Positions 53,193-63,425 of a DNA stretch of 64,000 nucleotides are shown one piece after another (the stretch's first letter is position 1; the number at the start of each line of letters is the position of its first letter). Below the pieces are notes generated by a model. It was not told the DNA's origin. It saw only the letters and a program-made list of their open reading frames with translations, and did no database searches. This DNA is from an uncultured Bacillaceae bacterium (GTDB lineage Bacteria > Bacillota > Bacilli > Bacillales > Caldibacillaceae): positions 1 to 64,000 of the forward strand of contig CALGAD010000067.1 in assembly GCA_937951955.1 (NCBI GenBank), written 5' to 3'. The translations under genes were made by a program, and so were the position numbers.

Positions 53193-55166
53193 TCAGTCGT
53201 AGGGAACGACTTCTTCAACAAAAACCGTTCCATCGATGGTGATTTTATATTTCGCACTGGAATCCGGCGGAATTAATAGATCGATCTGGACCATGGTATC
53301 CTCGGAAATTTCCAGGGTGTCATACGGTTCATTATAATTGTGGTTCACATCATCGACGTAAATATGAACGGTTTGTGTATTGCCTTCGGCCATTTCCGGG
53401 GAAAACGGAACTTTCAAGACGATTTGCATCGGTCGGGGCGGTAAAGGTTCCGGTCCCTTCGATATGATCACGTGAATGGTGTCACCCTTTTTCATCTGCG
53501 TACCTGGTGGTGTATCTTGCCGGATGACATTGCCCTGGGGAACATGATCGTTATATTCTTCAGTTGTGTTGATGTTAAGCCCCATGCGGCTGGCATAGCC
53601 GTTTAAAGCTTCCAAACTGTAATTCGTTAAATCATCAAGGGCAAAGGTTTCCTCCCCTTTACTTACCGTAAAGACAAGCTCTGTCTCATCGGGAACGATT
53701 TGCGTCCCGGCTTCCGGTTCTTGACTGATGATGGTTCCCGGTTCACTTTCATCAAAAACTTCTTCGATATCGATGGTGCTAAAGCCAACGTCTTCTAGCT
53801 CACGAAGGACATCGTCAATCTTGCGACCGGTGTAATCCCGAAGTGTTATCGTTTCTTTACCGATACTGATATAAATATTCACTTCGGCGCCTTCTTTAAC
53901 GGTTTTACCAGCCTTCGGATCCGTTTTGATGACATGATTTTCCGGTACTTCATCGTCATTGATCGGTATTTGTTCTCCGATTTCCAATCCAGCATCGGTC
54001 AATACCTCGATCGCTTCTTCAATTTCCATACCTGCCACATCCGGTACTTCCACATCTTTCGGACCAAACAAAGTCGGGAAGACAAAAACGATAAACAGTC
54101 CTAAAAGGATGATCAGCACCGAGATGCCCCCGATGATCCACGGCCACTTTTTCTTCACCTTCCTGTCCTTTTTCCCCGTTTCTTCTTTCCTTTTAACAGG
54201 AGATGCGGTCGGATTCATGGAATTTGTCGTTGGCCGTTCCGTTTCCACCGTATTCTCCTCTTCCCGAGGATCATTTTGTATGATCGGAATAACCTTTGTT
54301 TCTTCGTCATCTACGGGGAAAACGACTGGATCTTCATTCAAGCGCTCGGGATCCAGGCAAGTTTTCAAATCGGCGATCATTTCTTCCACATCGTCATAGC
54401 GATAATACGGATCTTTCGCTGTTGCTTTAATCACGATGTTTTCCACGCTTTGCGGGATTGCCGGATTAAATTGTCTAGGTGAGGGTGTTTCCGTTTGTAA
54501 ATGTTTTAATGCGATGGAAACAGCCGATTCACCGGAAAAAGGTAAACTTCCTGTGAGCAGTTCAAACATGACGATGCCGAGAGCATAAATATCCGATTTT
54601 TTTGTCGAGATGCCACCTCGTGCCTGTTCCGGAGATATGTAATGGACCGATCCCATCACGGAATTCGTATGGGTAATGGTCGTTGAGGTGAGCGCGATGG
54701 CGATGCCAAAATCAGTAATTTTGACATTCCCATCTTTATCAAGCAATATATTTTGCGGTTTAATATCGCGATGGATGATGTTATTTTGATGGGCGTGACT
54801 GATTCCCGAAGTGATCTGCAACATGATATCGATCACTTTTTCAAGAGGAATCGGTGAATGTTTTTGTATATATTGTTTGAGCGTTTCACCGCTCACATAT
54901 TCCATCACTATGTAATAAATATTATCCTCTTCTCCGACATCATAAATATTGACGATATTCGGATGAACGAGACTTGTCGCGTTCATCGCTTCCCGGTGAA
55001 ATCGGCGAATGAATTCTGGATCGTTGGCATAATCTAAACGCAAGATTTTTACAGCCACATATCGTTCCAAAATGATATCCCTGGCCAAATAAACATTGGC
55101 CATACCGCCGCCACCGATGAGTTCGATAATTTTATAACGTTCATTAATCCTCCTGCCTATTAACAT
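53193..55166 (-). CDS. prkC: Serine/threonine protein kinase PrkC with PASTA repeats
   Basis: PrkC is the membrane kinase that responds to muropeptides and regulates envelope growth and germination. The 657-residue protein has a Hanks-type kinase domain (about 1-275) with IGGGGMANVYLARD, Lys in VAVKILRLD, HRDIKPQNILLD and the ITDFGIA magnesium loop, a juxtamembrane linker, a membrane segment (about 340-362), and three extracellular PASTA repeats (about 370-575) with a C-terminal Ig-like tail. Its start overlaps the prpC stop. All catalytic residues are present. Confidence 0.98.
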   Translation of the reverse strand: MLIGRRINERYKIIELIGGGGMANVYLARDIILERYVAVKILRLDYANDPEFIRRFHREAMNATSLVHPNIVNIYDVGEEDNIYYIVMEYVSGETLKQYIQKHSPIPLEKVIDIMLQITSGISHAHQNNIIHRDIKPQNILLDKDGNVKITDFGIAIALTSTTITHTNSVMGSVHYISPEQARGGISTKKSDIYALGIVMFELLTGSLPFSGESAVSIALKHLQTETPSPRQFNPAIPQSVENIVIKATAKDPYYRYDDVEEMIADLKTCLDPERLNEDPVVFPVDDEETKVIPIIQNDPREEENTVETERPTTNSMNPTASPVKRKEETGKKDRKVKKKWPWIIGGISVLIILLGLFIVFVFPTLFGPKDVEVPDVAGMEIEEAIEVLTDAGLEIGEQIPINDDEVPENHVIKTDPKAGKTVKEGAEVNIYISIGKETITLRDYTGRKIDDVLRELEDVGFSTIDIEEVFDESEPGTIISQEPEAGTQIVPDETELVFTVSKGEETFALDDLTNYSLEALNGYASRMGLNINTTEEYNDHVPQGNVIRQDTPPGTQMKKGDTIHVIISKGPEPLPPRPMQIVLKVPFSPEMAEGNTQTVHIYVDDVNHNYNEPYDTLEISEDTMVQIDLLIPPDSSAKYKITIDGTVFVEEVVPYD

Positions 55167-55921
55167 TACTCCTCACCCGCTTTCTCGCCTGCCGCATTGT
55201 GTATTAAGATCAGGGAAATATTATCATCGCCACCATATTGATTGGCCAGATCGACCATTTGATCGGCTTTTTCTTCTAACCCATGATCGGAGCGGATAAT
55301 TTTTTCAATTTCTTCATCCGATAGTTGGTTCGTCAGCCCATCGGAACAAAGGAGCAAGTAATCATTTTTTTCAAAGGGAATAGTCAAAGTATCCACTTCG
55401 ACGGAAAGCTCGGTACCTAAAGCGCGCAGCAGTACGTTTTTGCGCGGATGATTTTCGGCATCCTCTTTGGTTAGCTCACCAATTTTCACTAATTCATTCA
55501 CGAGGGAATGGTCATCTGTGATTTGCTTTAGACCATCCGGGTTGATGATGTAACACCTGCTGTCGCCAACATTGGCGATTGTTGCGAACTTTTCTGTGCA
55601 GATGGCGGAAACAATCGTCGTTCCCATGCCTTTTAAAGACTCATCTCGACTGGAGAGGGAAAAAATTTGGTCATTGACCTTTTGAATATTCGTGCGGAAC
55701 CACTGTTCAGCCTCCCCGGCAGTAGTGATTGCATCCGCTTCCTCCCATGCTTTTTGCAAGAGTTCTCCGGCCATCCGGCTAGCCACATCACCTGCTGCAT
55801 GACCGCCCATGCCATCGCAAACTACGGCGAGTAATACATCCGCATGATAGACGGAAACACCGGCATAATCCTCATTGTGGGCACGCACTTTTCCCCGGTC
55901 AGTTCGTACGACTGATCTCAT
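55166..55921 (-). CDS. prpC: Protein phosphatase PrpC (PP2C family)
   Basis: PrpC is the metal-dependent phosphatase that reverses PrkC. The 251-residue form starts at ATG 55919-55921 (MRSVVRTDRGKVRAHNEDYA) with AGGTGACAAT upstream; a 32-residue upstream extension of the frame is not family-like. Metal ligands appear in VVCDGMGGHAAGDVASRMAG and LLLCSDGLTNQLSDEEI and YGGDDNISLILI. It is coupled to prkC. The next gene upstream is rsmB; rlmN, expected between them, is missing. Confidence 0.98.
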   Translation of the reverse strand: MRSVVRTDRGKVRAHNEDYAGVSVYHADVLLAVVCDGMGGHAAGDVASRMAGELLQKAWEEADAITTAGEAEQWFRTNIQKVNDQIFSLSSRDESLKGMGTTIVSAICTEKFATIANVGDSRCYIINPDGLKQITDDHSLVNELVKIGELTKEDAENHPRKNVLLRALGTELSVEVDTLTIPFEKNDYLLLCSDGLTNQLSDEEIEKIIRSDHGLEEKADQMVDLANQYGGDDNISLILIHNAAGEKAGEE

Positions 55922-56086
55922 ATTGTCACCTCGTCTCCTCAGGTTAACCATGTATGAACATGACTGATTCACGCAGGTGCTCGTCTCTGTTGTCTGTTCT
56001 TCCAGCCGTTCATACAAAAAATGAATTCCATATAAATTTTAATCGGAAATGTTCCTATACTTGTTCCTGTCCTTCTTTCTTATACG

Positions 56087-57430
56087 TTACTCTTTCTTTT
56101 TAAAAGTTGCAATAAAAAATCCGTCACTTTGCAAATCCTGGGGTAATAATTCTAATGTGTTTCCAGTAACAAACGGCCGGACGGATTCCGGTAAACGGTC
56201 GGCTAAATCGAGATCAGGAACAAATTCAGTATGGGTATTTAAAAAGGCACGGGCCACGTCCCTATTCTCTTTTTGGTCAACAGTACATGTACTGTATACT
56301 AGAAGCCCTCCTTTTTTTAACAGCCCGCTTACGGAATCGAGCAGATCCAGTTGAATTTCTGCCAATCGCTCAATATCGGCCTCACTTTTGCGATATTTAA
56401 TATCGGGTTTGCCCTTCAGGACACCGAGACCGGAGCAGGGCGCATCAACGAGGATTCGGTCAAAGCTTTCCGGTGGAAAATGGCTTTTCGCTTCCCTGGC
56501 ATCTAATCGTTTCGTCCGAATATTCGTTAACTTTAAGCGGGAAGCATTTTCCTCGATCAACTTTATTTTGTGCTTGTGGATATCAAGCGCGGTGATTTCT
56601 CCGGAATTTTGCATCCTTTCCGCCATATGGGTCGTCTTTCCGCCCGGAGCAGCACAGGCATCTAAAATCTTTTCATCAAGAAGGGGATTGACTGCCAGTG
56701 CAACGAGCATGGAACTTTCATCCTGGATGGTTAAATATCCTTCCTGGAAAGCTTGCGAATGGGCGAGATTCCCTTTCCTGCTTTTAAGCGCCATCGGCAA
56801 ATGTCGGGATGCCTCAACGGCAAATCCTTCAGCAGTTAACCGTTCCATTACTTCTTCCGTGGATGAAACATATTCATTCACCCTGGCCGTTTGCACCGAG
56901 GGCTGTAAATTTTCCTCGCACATCGCTTTCGTCCGGGAATAGCCGTATTGTGCAACCCACCGTTTCACGAGCCAGAGTGGATGACTCGTGGCTATCGACA
57001 GCCGTTTGATCGGGTCCTGAATGTCTTCTAATGACGGTAAGCCTTTCCGCTGCATCGAGCGCAAAACTCCGTTGATAAAACCACCGATGCCGCGATGCCC
57101 TCGTTTTTTGGCAATCTCCACAGCCTCGTGAATAATAGCCCGATCCGGTATCTTTGTTAAATATACGAATTGATAAACGGACAGGCGCAATAAGTTGCGG
57201 ACCCAGGAGTCCAGTTTCTTCTGCTTTTTAATAAAAGGAACGAGAAAATAGTCCAGAGTCATTTTCCGCTGCAAGGTCCCGTAACAAAGTTCCGTCAACA
57301 GGCGGCGATCCGCATCATTTAAATTGTGTTTTTTGATCGTTTCGTTTAGAAGGAGATTGCTATAGCTTTGTTGTTTCTCGACCAATTCGAGAAGGTCTAG
57401 TGCAATCTCGCGCACACGTTTTTTTGCCAT
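56087..57430 (-). CDS. rsmB: 16S rRNA (cytosine-967-C5)-methyltransferase RsmB
   Basis: RsmB makes m5C967 in 16S rRNA. The 447-residue protein has an N-terminal NusB-like helical domain (about 1-140) and a Rossmann methyltransferase domain with ACAAPGGKTTHMAERMQ, DIHKHKIKLIEE, DAPCSGLGVLKGKPD (release Cys) and YSTCTVDQKEN (nucleophile Cys). It starts 1 base after fmt. The 165 bases to prpC hold no gene; rlmN is absent. Confidence 0.97.
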   Translation of the reverse strand: MAKKRVREIALDLLELVEKQQSYSNLLLNETIKKHNLNDADRRLLTELCYGTLQRKMTLDYFLVPFIKKQKKLDSWVRNLLRLSVYQFVYLTKIPDRAIIHEAVEIAKKRGHRGIGGFINGVLRSMQRKGLPSLEDIQDPIKRLSIATSHPLWLVKRWVAQYGYSRTKAMCEENLQPSVQTARVNEYVSSTEEVMERLTAEGFAVEASRHLPMALKSRKGNLAHSQAFQEGYLTIQDESSMLVALAVNPLLDEKILDACAAPGGKTTHMAERMQNSGEITALDIHKHKIKLIEENASRLKLTNIRTKRLDAREAKSHFPPESFDRILVDAPCSGLGVLKGKPDIKYRKSEADIERLAEIQLDLLDSVSGLLKKGGLLVYSTCTVDQKENRDVARAFLNTHTEFVPDLDLADRLPESVRPFVTGNTLELLPQDLQSDGFFIATFKKKE

Positions 57431-57431
57431 G

Positions 57432-58370
57432 TTAGCCCCCTAAAATCATTCCTTCTTTTATTTGATGCCCGCTTAAAAATTGCTCCGCAGTCATCCGCTT
57501 TTTACCGGAAAGCTGTAAATCGGTAATTTTAATTCCCGTATCATCGCCGGTGGCAACAATGATTCCGTCTTTTTCAATTTTCACAATCGTTCCCGGTTCT
57601 GCTTCTGTCTTAAGCGGGACCTTTTCACCCCACCAAACTTTTAATGTTTTCCCGTTTAATGTGGTGTAGCTGACTGGCCAGGGATGGAGTCCACGAATAT
57701 GGTTATAAATCTCTTCTCCCGTTCTAGTCCAGTCGATTTTTTCCTGTTCCCGTTTGATATTGTAAGCATAGGTTGCCTCTTCATCGTTTTGCTTTCGGGG
57801 CGTGATCTCACCGCGCAACAATTTCGGCAAGGTTTCGCTTAAAAGTTTGGCTCCTGCTTTGCTTAATTTATCATGCAAGCTCCCGGTCGTATCTCGCTCA
57901 TCAATCGGGACGACAACCTGGCTTAAAATATCACCTGCATCCAGTTTTTCCACCATATACATGATCGTGATACCCGTTTCTTTTTTTCCTTGCATAATCG
58001 CGTAATGGATCGGTGCACCGCCGCGCAATTCCGGAAGTAAAGAGGCATGGACGTTGATGCACCCGTATTTTGGATAGTCGAGTAATTCTTTTGGTAAAAT
58101 CTGTCCGTAAGCACACGTAACGACTAATTCCGGTTCTAGTGCCAGGATTTCTTGTAACGATTCGGGTTTGCGCAGTTTTTCCGGTTGATAGACCGGGATG
58201 TTGTATTCTTGAGCAGTCACTTTCACCGGCGGCGGAGTAATGACTCTTTTTCTGCCGACGGGGCGATCCGGCTGGGTCACAACCCCGATGACATCGTATT
58301 TGTCTTCAATCAACTGCTTTAATACCGGAACGGCGAACTCGGGCGTTCCCATAAACAAGGTTTTTACCAT
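57432..58370 (-). CDS. fmt: Methionyl-tRNA formyltransferase
   Basis: Fmt adds formyl to initiator Met-tRNA. The 312-residue protein has the N-terminal formyltransferase domain with [35 protein letters not shown] (catalytic Asn-His) and a C-terminal OB domain (about 205-312). It starts 36 bases after priA. The deformylase gene def, which lies between priA and fmt in B. subtilis, is absent from this gap, though the cell needs deformylase to go with Fmt. Confidence 0.98.
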   Translation of the reverse strand: MVKTLFMGTPEFAVPVLKQLIEDKYDVIGVVTQPDRPVGRKRVITPPPVKVTAQEYNIPVYQPEKLRKPESLQEILALEPELVVTCAYGQILPKELLDYPKYGCINVHASLLPELRGGAPIHYAIMQGKKETGITIMYMVEKLDAGDILSQVVVPIDERDTTGSLHDKLSKAGAKLLSETLPKLLRGEITPRKQNDEEATYAYNIKREQEKIDWTRTGEEIYNHIRGLHPWPVSYTTLNGKTLKVWWGEKVPLKTEAEPGTIVKIEKDGIIVATGDDTGIKITDLQLSGKKRMTAEQFLSGHQIKEGMILGG

Positions 58371-58406
58371 TTTCCATTCAACCTTTCGTGCACATATTTC
58401 CTATTT

Positions 58407-60821
58407 TTACATCATTGAAAAAGGGTTCAAGTCAATTGAAATTGATAATCCCTTGCTCACCTGTAAATCGTGGAAGTGAGCGGTTATTTTCTTTAAAGCG
58501 GTAATTAAATTCGGTTCCCGTCTATACTTAATGATCATTTGATAGCGGAAGCGATTGTTTATGCGAGCAATTGGGGCAACTTGAGGTCCCAGAACAATCG
58601 CCTCATTCGATAATTGGGCTTTCATATAAGCTGTCATTTTCTCAATCGTCGTAACGACAAGCTGTAAGTTTTCATGGCTTACCTGAACGAGCGCCAGGTA
58701 ATAAAAAGGCGGATACTGACCGCGCTTCCGCATCACCATTTCGTACCGGTAAAACGTCTTGTAGTCATGATTTTTCGCCAGCTGGATACTGTAATGTTCC
58801 GGCGTATATGTTTGAATAATCACTTCTCCCGGTTTATCATGCCGGCCAGCGCGGCCGCTCACTTGCGTCAATAATTGAAAGGTTTTTTCCGATGAACGAA
58901 AATCCGGAATGTGCAAAGACGTATCTGCCGATAACACACCGACTAAGGTAATGTTCGGAAAATCAAGCCCTTTTGCAATCATCTGAGTGCCGAGGAGAAT
59001 ATCCGCTTTCCCTTCCTGGAAATCATTAAGCAATTTTTCGTGGGCGCCTTTACGACGCGTTGTATCAACATCCATACGGATTATACGCGCTTCAGGTATT
59101 AATTTTCCGATCTCTTCCTCCACTTTCTGTGTACCCGTGCCGAAAAAACGGATATGCTGGCTGCCGCATTCCGGACAGCGCGATGGGGCATATTCTTCAT
59201 AACCGCAATAATGGCATTTTAATTGATTCCCGTGCTTATGGTATGTTAACGAAATTTCACAATGGGGGCAGTGAACGACAAGGCCACAATCGCGGCACAT
59301 GACGAAGGAAGAGTAACCTCGGCGATTCAGAAGAAGCACGATTTGTTCTTTTTTCTCAATCCGCTCCTTCATTTTTTCTAAAAGAAGACGGGAAAACATT
59401 GACCGGTTTCCTTCTTTGAGTTCATCGCGCATATCGACGATTTCAACTGGCGGTAATTCGGCCTGATTGATGCGCGTTTCCAGTGTCAATAATTGGTATA
59501 CCCCTTTTTGCGCCCGGGCATAACTTTCAAGTGAAGGCGTTGCGCTGCCGAGAACGACAGGACAATGATGGATTTTTCCCCGTTCAATCGCGATATCGCG
59601 TGCATGATAACGCGGGGTATCTTCCTGCTTGTAGCTCGTTTCATGTTCTTCATCGATTATAATAATTCCTAAATTTTCAAACGGGGCAAAGATGGCGGAA
59701 CGGGCGCCGACAACGACCTGAACTTCCTTCCGCTGAATTTTTCGCCATTCATCATATTTTTCACCTAATGAAAGACGGGAATGCATGACAGCAACATTAT
59801 CCCCGAAACGCCCTTTGAAGCGCTCCACCATCTGCGGGGTCAATGAAATTTCCGGAACGAGGACTATCGCCTCTTTCCCCCGGGCGATCACCTGTTCAAT
59901 GGCCTGTAGATAGATTTCCGTTTTGCCGCTCCCCGTAACACCGTGGAGAAGATAGACGAGGTGCTCATTATTGGCAATGGATTGTAAAATCGGCTGAATC
60001 ACCTGCTGCTGATTTTCCGTTAACGCCAGAGGTTCGGTCTTTTTAAAGACGCGATCTTTGTATGGGTCACGGTATTCCTCATGCTCTTCCTTCTTTAATA
60101 TTCCTTTTTCGACCAGTGAATTCAAGGATGTGCGGGGATCTTTGATATAATTGCTGAGATCCTTGATTTGAATCGGAGTAAAATGTTCCAGGAAAAATTC
60201 GATAATTTGCTTTTGCTTTTTGCCCCATTTGTGTTCATCCGCCAAACGCTGCAGTTCTTCTGCATCCACTGCCGGCAAGTAATAAACATTTTTTTTCTTA
60301 TTTCCTTTACTTTTTATTTCATAAAGAACTTCGAAAAACCCTTCTCTCGATTTGCGATATAAATAAGATGGTTTTACATATTTTTCAGCTTCTTGCCATA
60401 ACACTCTATCGCTTTTTGCAAAAAGCTTTTGTAAATCATCAGGAAGTTCGTTGAGAGACGTATTTTCGCCGAGCAGCAAATATTTTTCATATTTTGCTTT
60501 TAATGCAGGGGGCAACATAACTTGATAGGCGGAAATTTTAAAGCACAACGTATTTTCGGCAAGATAATGCCCGAGATACAGGAGCTCCTCATTTAAAACG
60601 GGGACGGCATCCATCGGTTCAATAATCGGTTTTAGCCGGGCTTCATAGTCGGTTTCGTCTTTCAATGCAATAACAAACCCCTGCAGTTTCCGGGGACCGA
60701 AGGGGACGATTACCCGCATCCCCGGTTGGATGAAATCTTGCCATTCTTCCGGAATGGCGTAATCGAAGGGCCTGTCCGTTTGCAATGTGGGCACATCAAC
60801 GATTACACTAGCGATTTTCAT
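58407..60821 (-). CDS. priA: Primosomal replication protein PriA
   Basis: PriA restarts replication at collapsed forks. The 804-residue helicase has the N-terminal DNA-binding domain starting MKIASVIVDVPTLQTDRPFD, Walker A LHGVTGSGKTEIYLQAIEQ, DEEHE motif, a zinc-binding insert with four CxxC pairs (CRDC, CPHC, CHYC, CPEC; about residues 510-560), and the C-terminal helicase motifs VSGRAGRHDKPGEV. It overlaps coaBC by 14 bases. All zinc cysteines are present. Confidence 0.98.
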   Translation of the reverse strand: MKIASVIVDVPTLQTDRPFDYAIPEEWQDFIQPGMRVIVPFGPRKLQGFVIALKDETDYEARLKPIIEPMDAVPVLNEELLYLGHYLAENTLCFKISAYQVMLPPALKAKYEKYLLLGENTSLNELPDDLQKLFAKSDRVLWQEAEKYVKPSYLYRKSREGFFEVLYEIKSKGNKKKNVYYLPAVDAEELQRLADEHKWGKKQKQIIEFFLEHFTPIQIKDLSNYIKDPRTSLNSLVEKGILKKEEHEEYRDPYKDRVFKKTEPLALTENQQQVIQPILQSIANNEHLVYLLHGVTGSGKTEIYLQAIEQVIARGKEAIVLVPEISLTPQMVERFKGRFGDNVAVMHSRLSLGEKYDEWRKIQRKEVQVVVGARSAIFAPFENLGIIIIDEEHETSYKQEDTPRYHARDIAIERGKIHHCPVVLGSATPSLESYARAQKGVYQLLTLETRINQAELPPVEIVDMRDELKEGNRSMFSRLLLEKMKERIEKKEQIVLLLNRRGYSSFVMCRDCGLVVHCPHCEISLTYHKHGNQLKCHYCGYEEYAPSRCPECGSQHIRFFGTGTQKVEEEIGKLIPEARIIRMDVDTTRRKGAHEKLLNDFQEGKADILLGTQMIAKGLDFPNITLVGVLSADTSLHIPDFRSSEKTFQLLTQVSGRAGRHDKPGEVIIQTYTPEHYSIQLAKNHDYKTFYRYEMVMRKRGQYPPFYYLALVQVSHENLQLVVTTIEKMTAYMKAQLSNEAIVLGPQVAPIARINNRFRYQMIIKYRREPNLITALKKITAHFHDLQVSKGLSISIDLNPFSMM

Positions 60822-62022
60822 TGGACTCTTCCTTTTTCAAGCTTTGCTCAATTTCTTTTAACACCTCGAACGCAACTTGCGCCTTCGGCATTTTCGGTAA
60901 GGCGCGCTTTTCTCCATTTCTTTTAAAAATCGTGACGATATTCGTATCAGAACCGAAGCCAGCACCTTCCTGCTTCACATCATTGACAACAATCATATCG
61001 GCATTTTTCTCCGCTAATTTTTTCCGGGCATTTTCTTCGACATGTTCAGTTTCAGCGGCAAAACCTACAAGAAACTGACCGCGTTTTCTTTTCCCCAATT
61101 CTAGCAAAATATCCTTCGTCCGCTCCATATGGATGACGAGGGTATCATCACTTTTTTTCAGCTTGTGTTCGGAAACCACACTCGGGCGATAATCTGCAAC
61201 AGCTGCTGTTTTAATGATAATATCGACATGCTCATAATGTTCCAGGACCTTTTCAAACATCTCCTGTGCACTTTCCACATGGATCACACGCACGTTTTCA
61301 GGAGCCGGAAGCGCAACAGGGCCGGAGATGAGGGTTACATCTGCTCCGAGCTTCGCTGCCTGTTCGGCAAAAGCATATCCCATTTTTCCTGTAGAATAAT
61401 TCGTTATATAGCGGACCGGATCGATTTTCTCCCGGGTCGGTCCGGCGGTAATTAAAATCCGCTTCCCTGCAAAAGGACGGGGGCTAGTGAAAAATTCGTG
61501 AATATGGTGAATGATCTCTTCCGGCTCGGCCATACGCCCTTTCCCGACATAGCCGCACGCTAAATATCCTTCATTCGGTTCAATAAAGTGATATCCTCTT
61601 TGCTGTAATACTTCCATGTTTTTTTGTACGGCCGGATGGCTGTACATATGAACATTCATGCTCGGTGCCAGAAAGACCGGTTTTGTAGTTGCTAACAGAG
61701 TTGTTGAAATCATATCATCGGCAATGCCATTGGCCAGCTTACCGATGATATTGGCTGTGGCCGGAGCGATAATGATACAATCGGCCCACTCGGCGAGGTC
61801 GATATGGGCAATTTTTTCGGGATCGATTTCAGCAAATGTATCCAAATAAACAGGATTCCGAGAAATCGCTTGAAAGGTTAACGGGGTAACAAATTTCGCT
61901 GCATTTTCTGTCATCATCACCTTTACATCCACATTCATTTGTGTCAATTTACTTGTCAAGGCGACAGCTTTATAGGCAGCGATACCACCCGTTACACAGA
62001 GTAAGACTTGTTTGTTCTGCAT
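60808..62022 (-). CDS. coaBC: Bifunctional phosphopantothenoylcysteine decarboxylase/synthase CoaBC
   Basis: CoaBC performs two CoA biosynthesis steps: CTP-dependent joining of cysteine to 4'-phosphopantothenate and decarboxylation. The 404-residue form starts at ATG 62020-62022 (MQNKQVLLCVTGGIAAYKAV). The FMN-binding CoaC half (about 1-180) has PSMNVHMYSHPAVQKN and the flap Cys in YLACGYVGKGRMAEPEEI. The CoaB half follows with ITAGPTREKIDPVRYITNYS, SGPVALPAPENV and a C-terminal KRNGEKRALPKM segment. It overlaps priA. Confidence 0.98.
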   Translation of the reverse strand: MQNKQVLLCVTGGIAAYKAVALTSKLTQMNVDVKVMMTENAAKFVTPLTFQAISRNPVYLDTFAEIDPEKIAHIDLAEWADCIIIAPATANIIGKLANGIADDMISTTLLATTKPVFLAPSMNVHMYSHPAVQKNMEVLQQRGYHFIEPNEGYLACGYVGKGRMAEPEEIIHHIHEFFTSPRPFAGKRILITAGPTREKIDPVRYITNYSTGKMGYAFAEQAAKLGADVTLISGPVALPAPENVRVIHVESAQEMFEKVLEHYEHVDIIIKTAAVADYRPSVVSEHKLKKSDDTLVIHMERTKDILLELGKRKRGQFLVGFAAETEHVEENARKKLAEKNADMIVVNDVKQEGAGFGSDTNIVTIFKRNGEKRALPKMPKAQVAFEVLKEIEQSLKKEESNENR

Positions 62023-62200
62023 CCTCTTCCCTCTCTCCATTTAGTCATCCGTTTTTTCATCATATCATAATTTCAAGGGCGAAATGATAGTGAACACTCG
62101 GTATAGGTTTGAATGAAGTGCGACGGGCATTCACAAAATATTGAAGAGCTATTTTTTGCTAATCAAGAAACATCATCCGAGGAAAATTACGTAAAAATAA

Positions 62201-62225
62201 GAAAAGGGAGACTCCCGTCACCCTT
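62201..62225 (-). terminator. Intrinsic terminator after rpoZ
   Basis: AAGGG and CCCTT arms enclose a segment containing an internal GGGAGTCTCCC palindrome, followed on the minus strand by TTTTCTTATTTTT. It lies about 20 bases after the rpoZ stop, in the 223-base gap before coaBC. Confidence 0.7.
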
Positions 62226-62245
62226 CTTCCACATCCGTTCAATTT

Positions 62246-62485
62246 TTACAAGTTTTGCAGTTCATCTTCCGGTCGAATTTTCTTTGTGCCTTCATCGACA
62301 GCCAACAAGCCTGCTGCTACCTCTTCCAGTGCTTTCCCAACATATTTCACAGATTTGTACTCTTTTTCATCTTTTAAAAAATCTTTCGTATCGAGCATTT
62401 CACGAGCTCTTTTCGCGGTAATCGTAACGAGTAGGTATTTGGAAGGAATTTTTTCCATCAAATGATCAATGGAAGGATAAAGCAA
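62246..62485 (-). CDS. rpoZ: DNA-directed RNA polymerase omega subunit
   Basis: Omega helps assemble and stabilise RNA polymerase. The 79-residue form starts at TTG 62483-62485 (MLYPSIDHLMEKIPSKYLLV), spaced about 9 bases from AGGAG; a TTG three codons upstream abuts that site. VTITAKRAREMLDTKDFLKD and VKYVGKALEEVAAG are family motifs. It begins just after gmk and ends its operon. Confidence 0.96.
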   Translation of the reverse strand: MLYPSIDHLMEKIPSKYLLVTITAKRAREMLDTKDFLKDEKEYKSVKYVGKALEEVAAGLLAVDEGTKKIRPEDELQNL

Positions 62486-62486
62486 A

Positions 62487-63113
<627 letters not shown>

Positions 63114-63371
63114 CTACATTTCTAGTTGTTCATCCTCTTTATCTGTCATCCGTTGTCCAACGGTTTCAGGCTGTACTGCTGATAAAATAATATGGTCGCT
63201 ATCCATTATAACAACAGCCCTCGTTCTCCGTCCATATGTAGCATCAATAAGCCTGCCCCGATCGCGGGCATCCTGGATCAAGCGCTTGATCGGTGCCGAT
63301 TCCGGACTGACGATGGCAATAATTCGTTCGGCGGAAACAATATTACCAAACCCAATATTTATGACCTTCAA
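63114..63371 (-). CDS. remA: Extracellular matrix regulator RemA (YlzA)
   Basis: RemA is a ring-forming DNA-binding protein that activates biofilm-matrix and osmoprotection genes in Bacillus. The start is TTG at 63369-63371 ([20 protein letters not shown]), giving 85 residues, aligned to B. subtilis RemA; the ORF extends upstream but without a fitting start. The block [20 protein letters not shown], then [20 protein letters not shown] is nearly invariant in the family. A GGGGGACCATTC stretch precedes it. It sits between yloC and gmk. Confidence 0.95.
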   Translation of the reverse strand: MKVINIGFGNIVSAERIIAIVSPESAPIKRLIQDARDRGRLIDATYGRRTRAVVIMDSDHIILSAVQPETVGQRMTDKEDEQLEM

Positions 63372-63425
63372 GAATGGTCCCCCTAATCTCCTACTAGTTT
63401 TTCCCTTCATCGAAAAAGGTAAACA

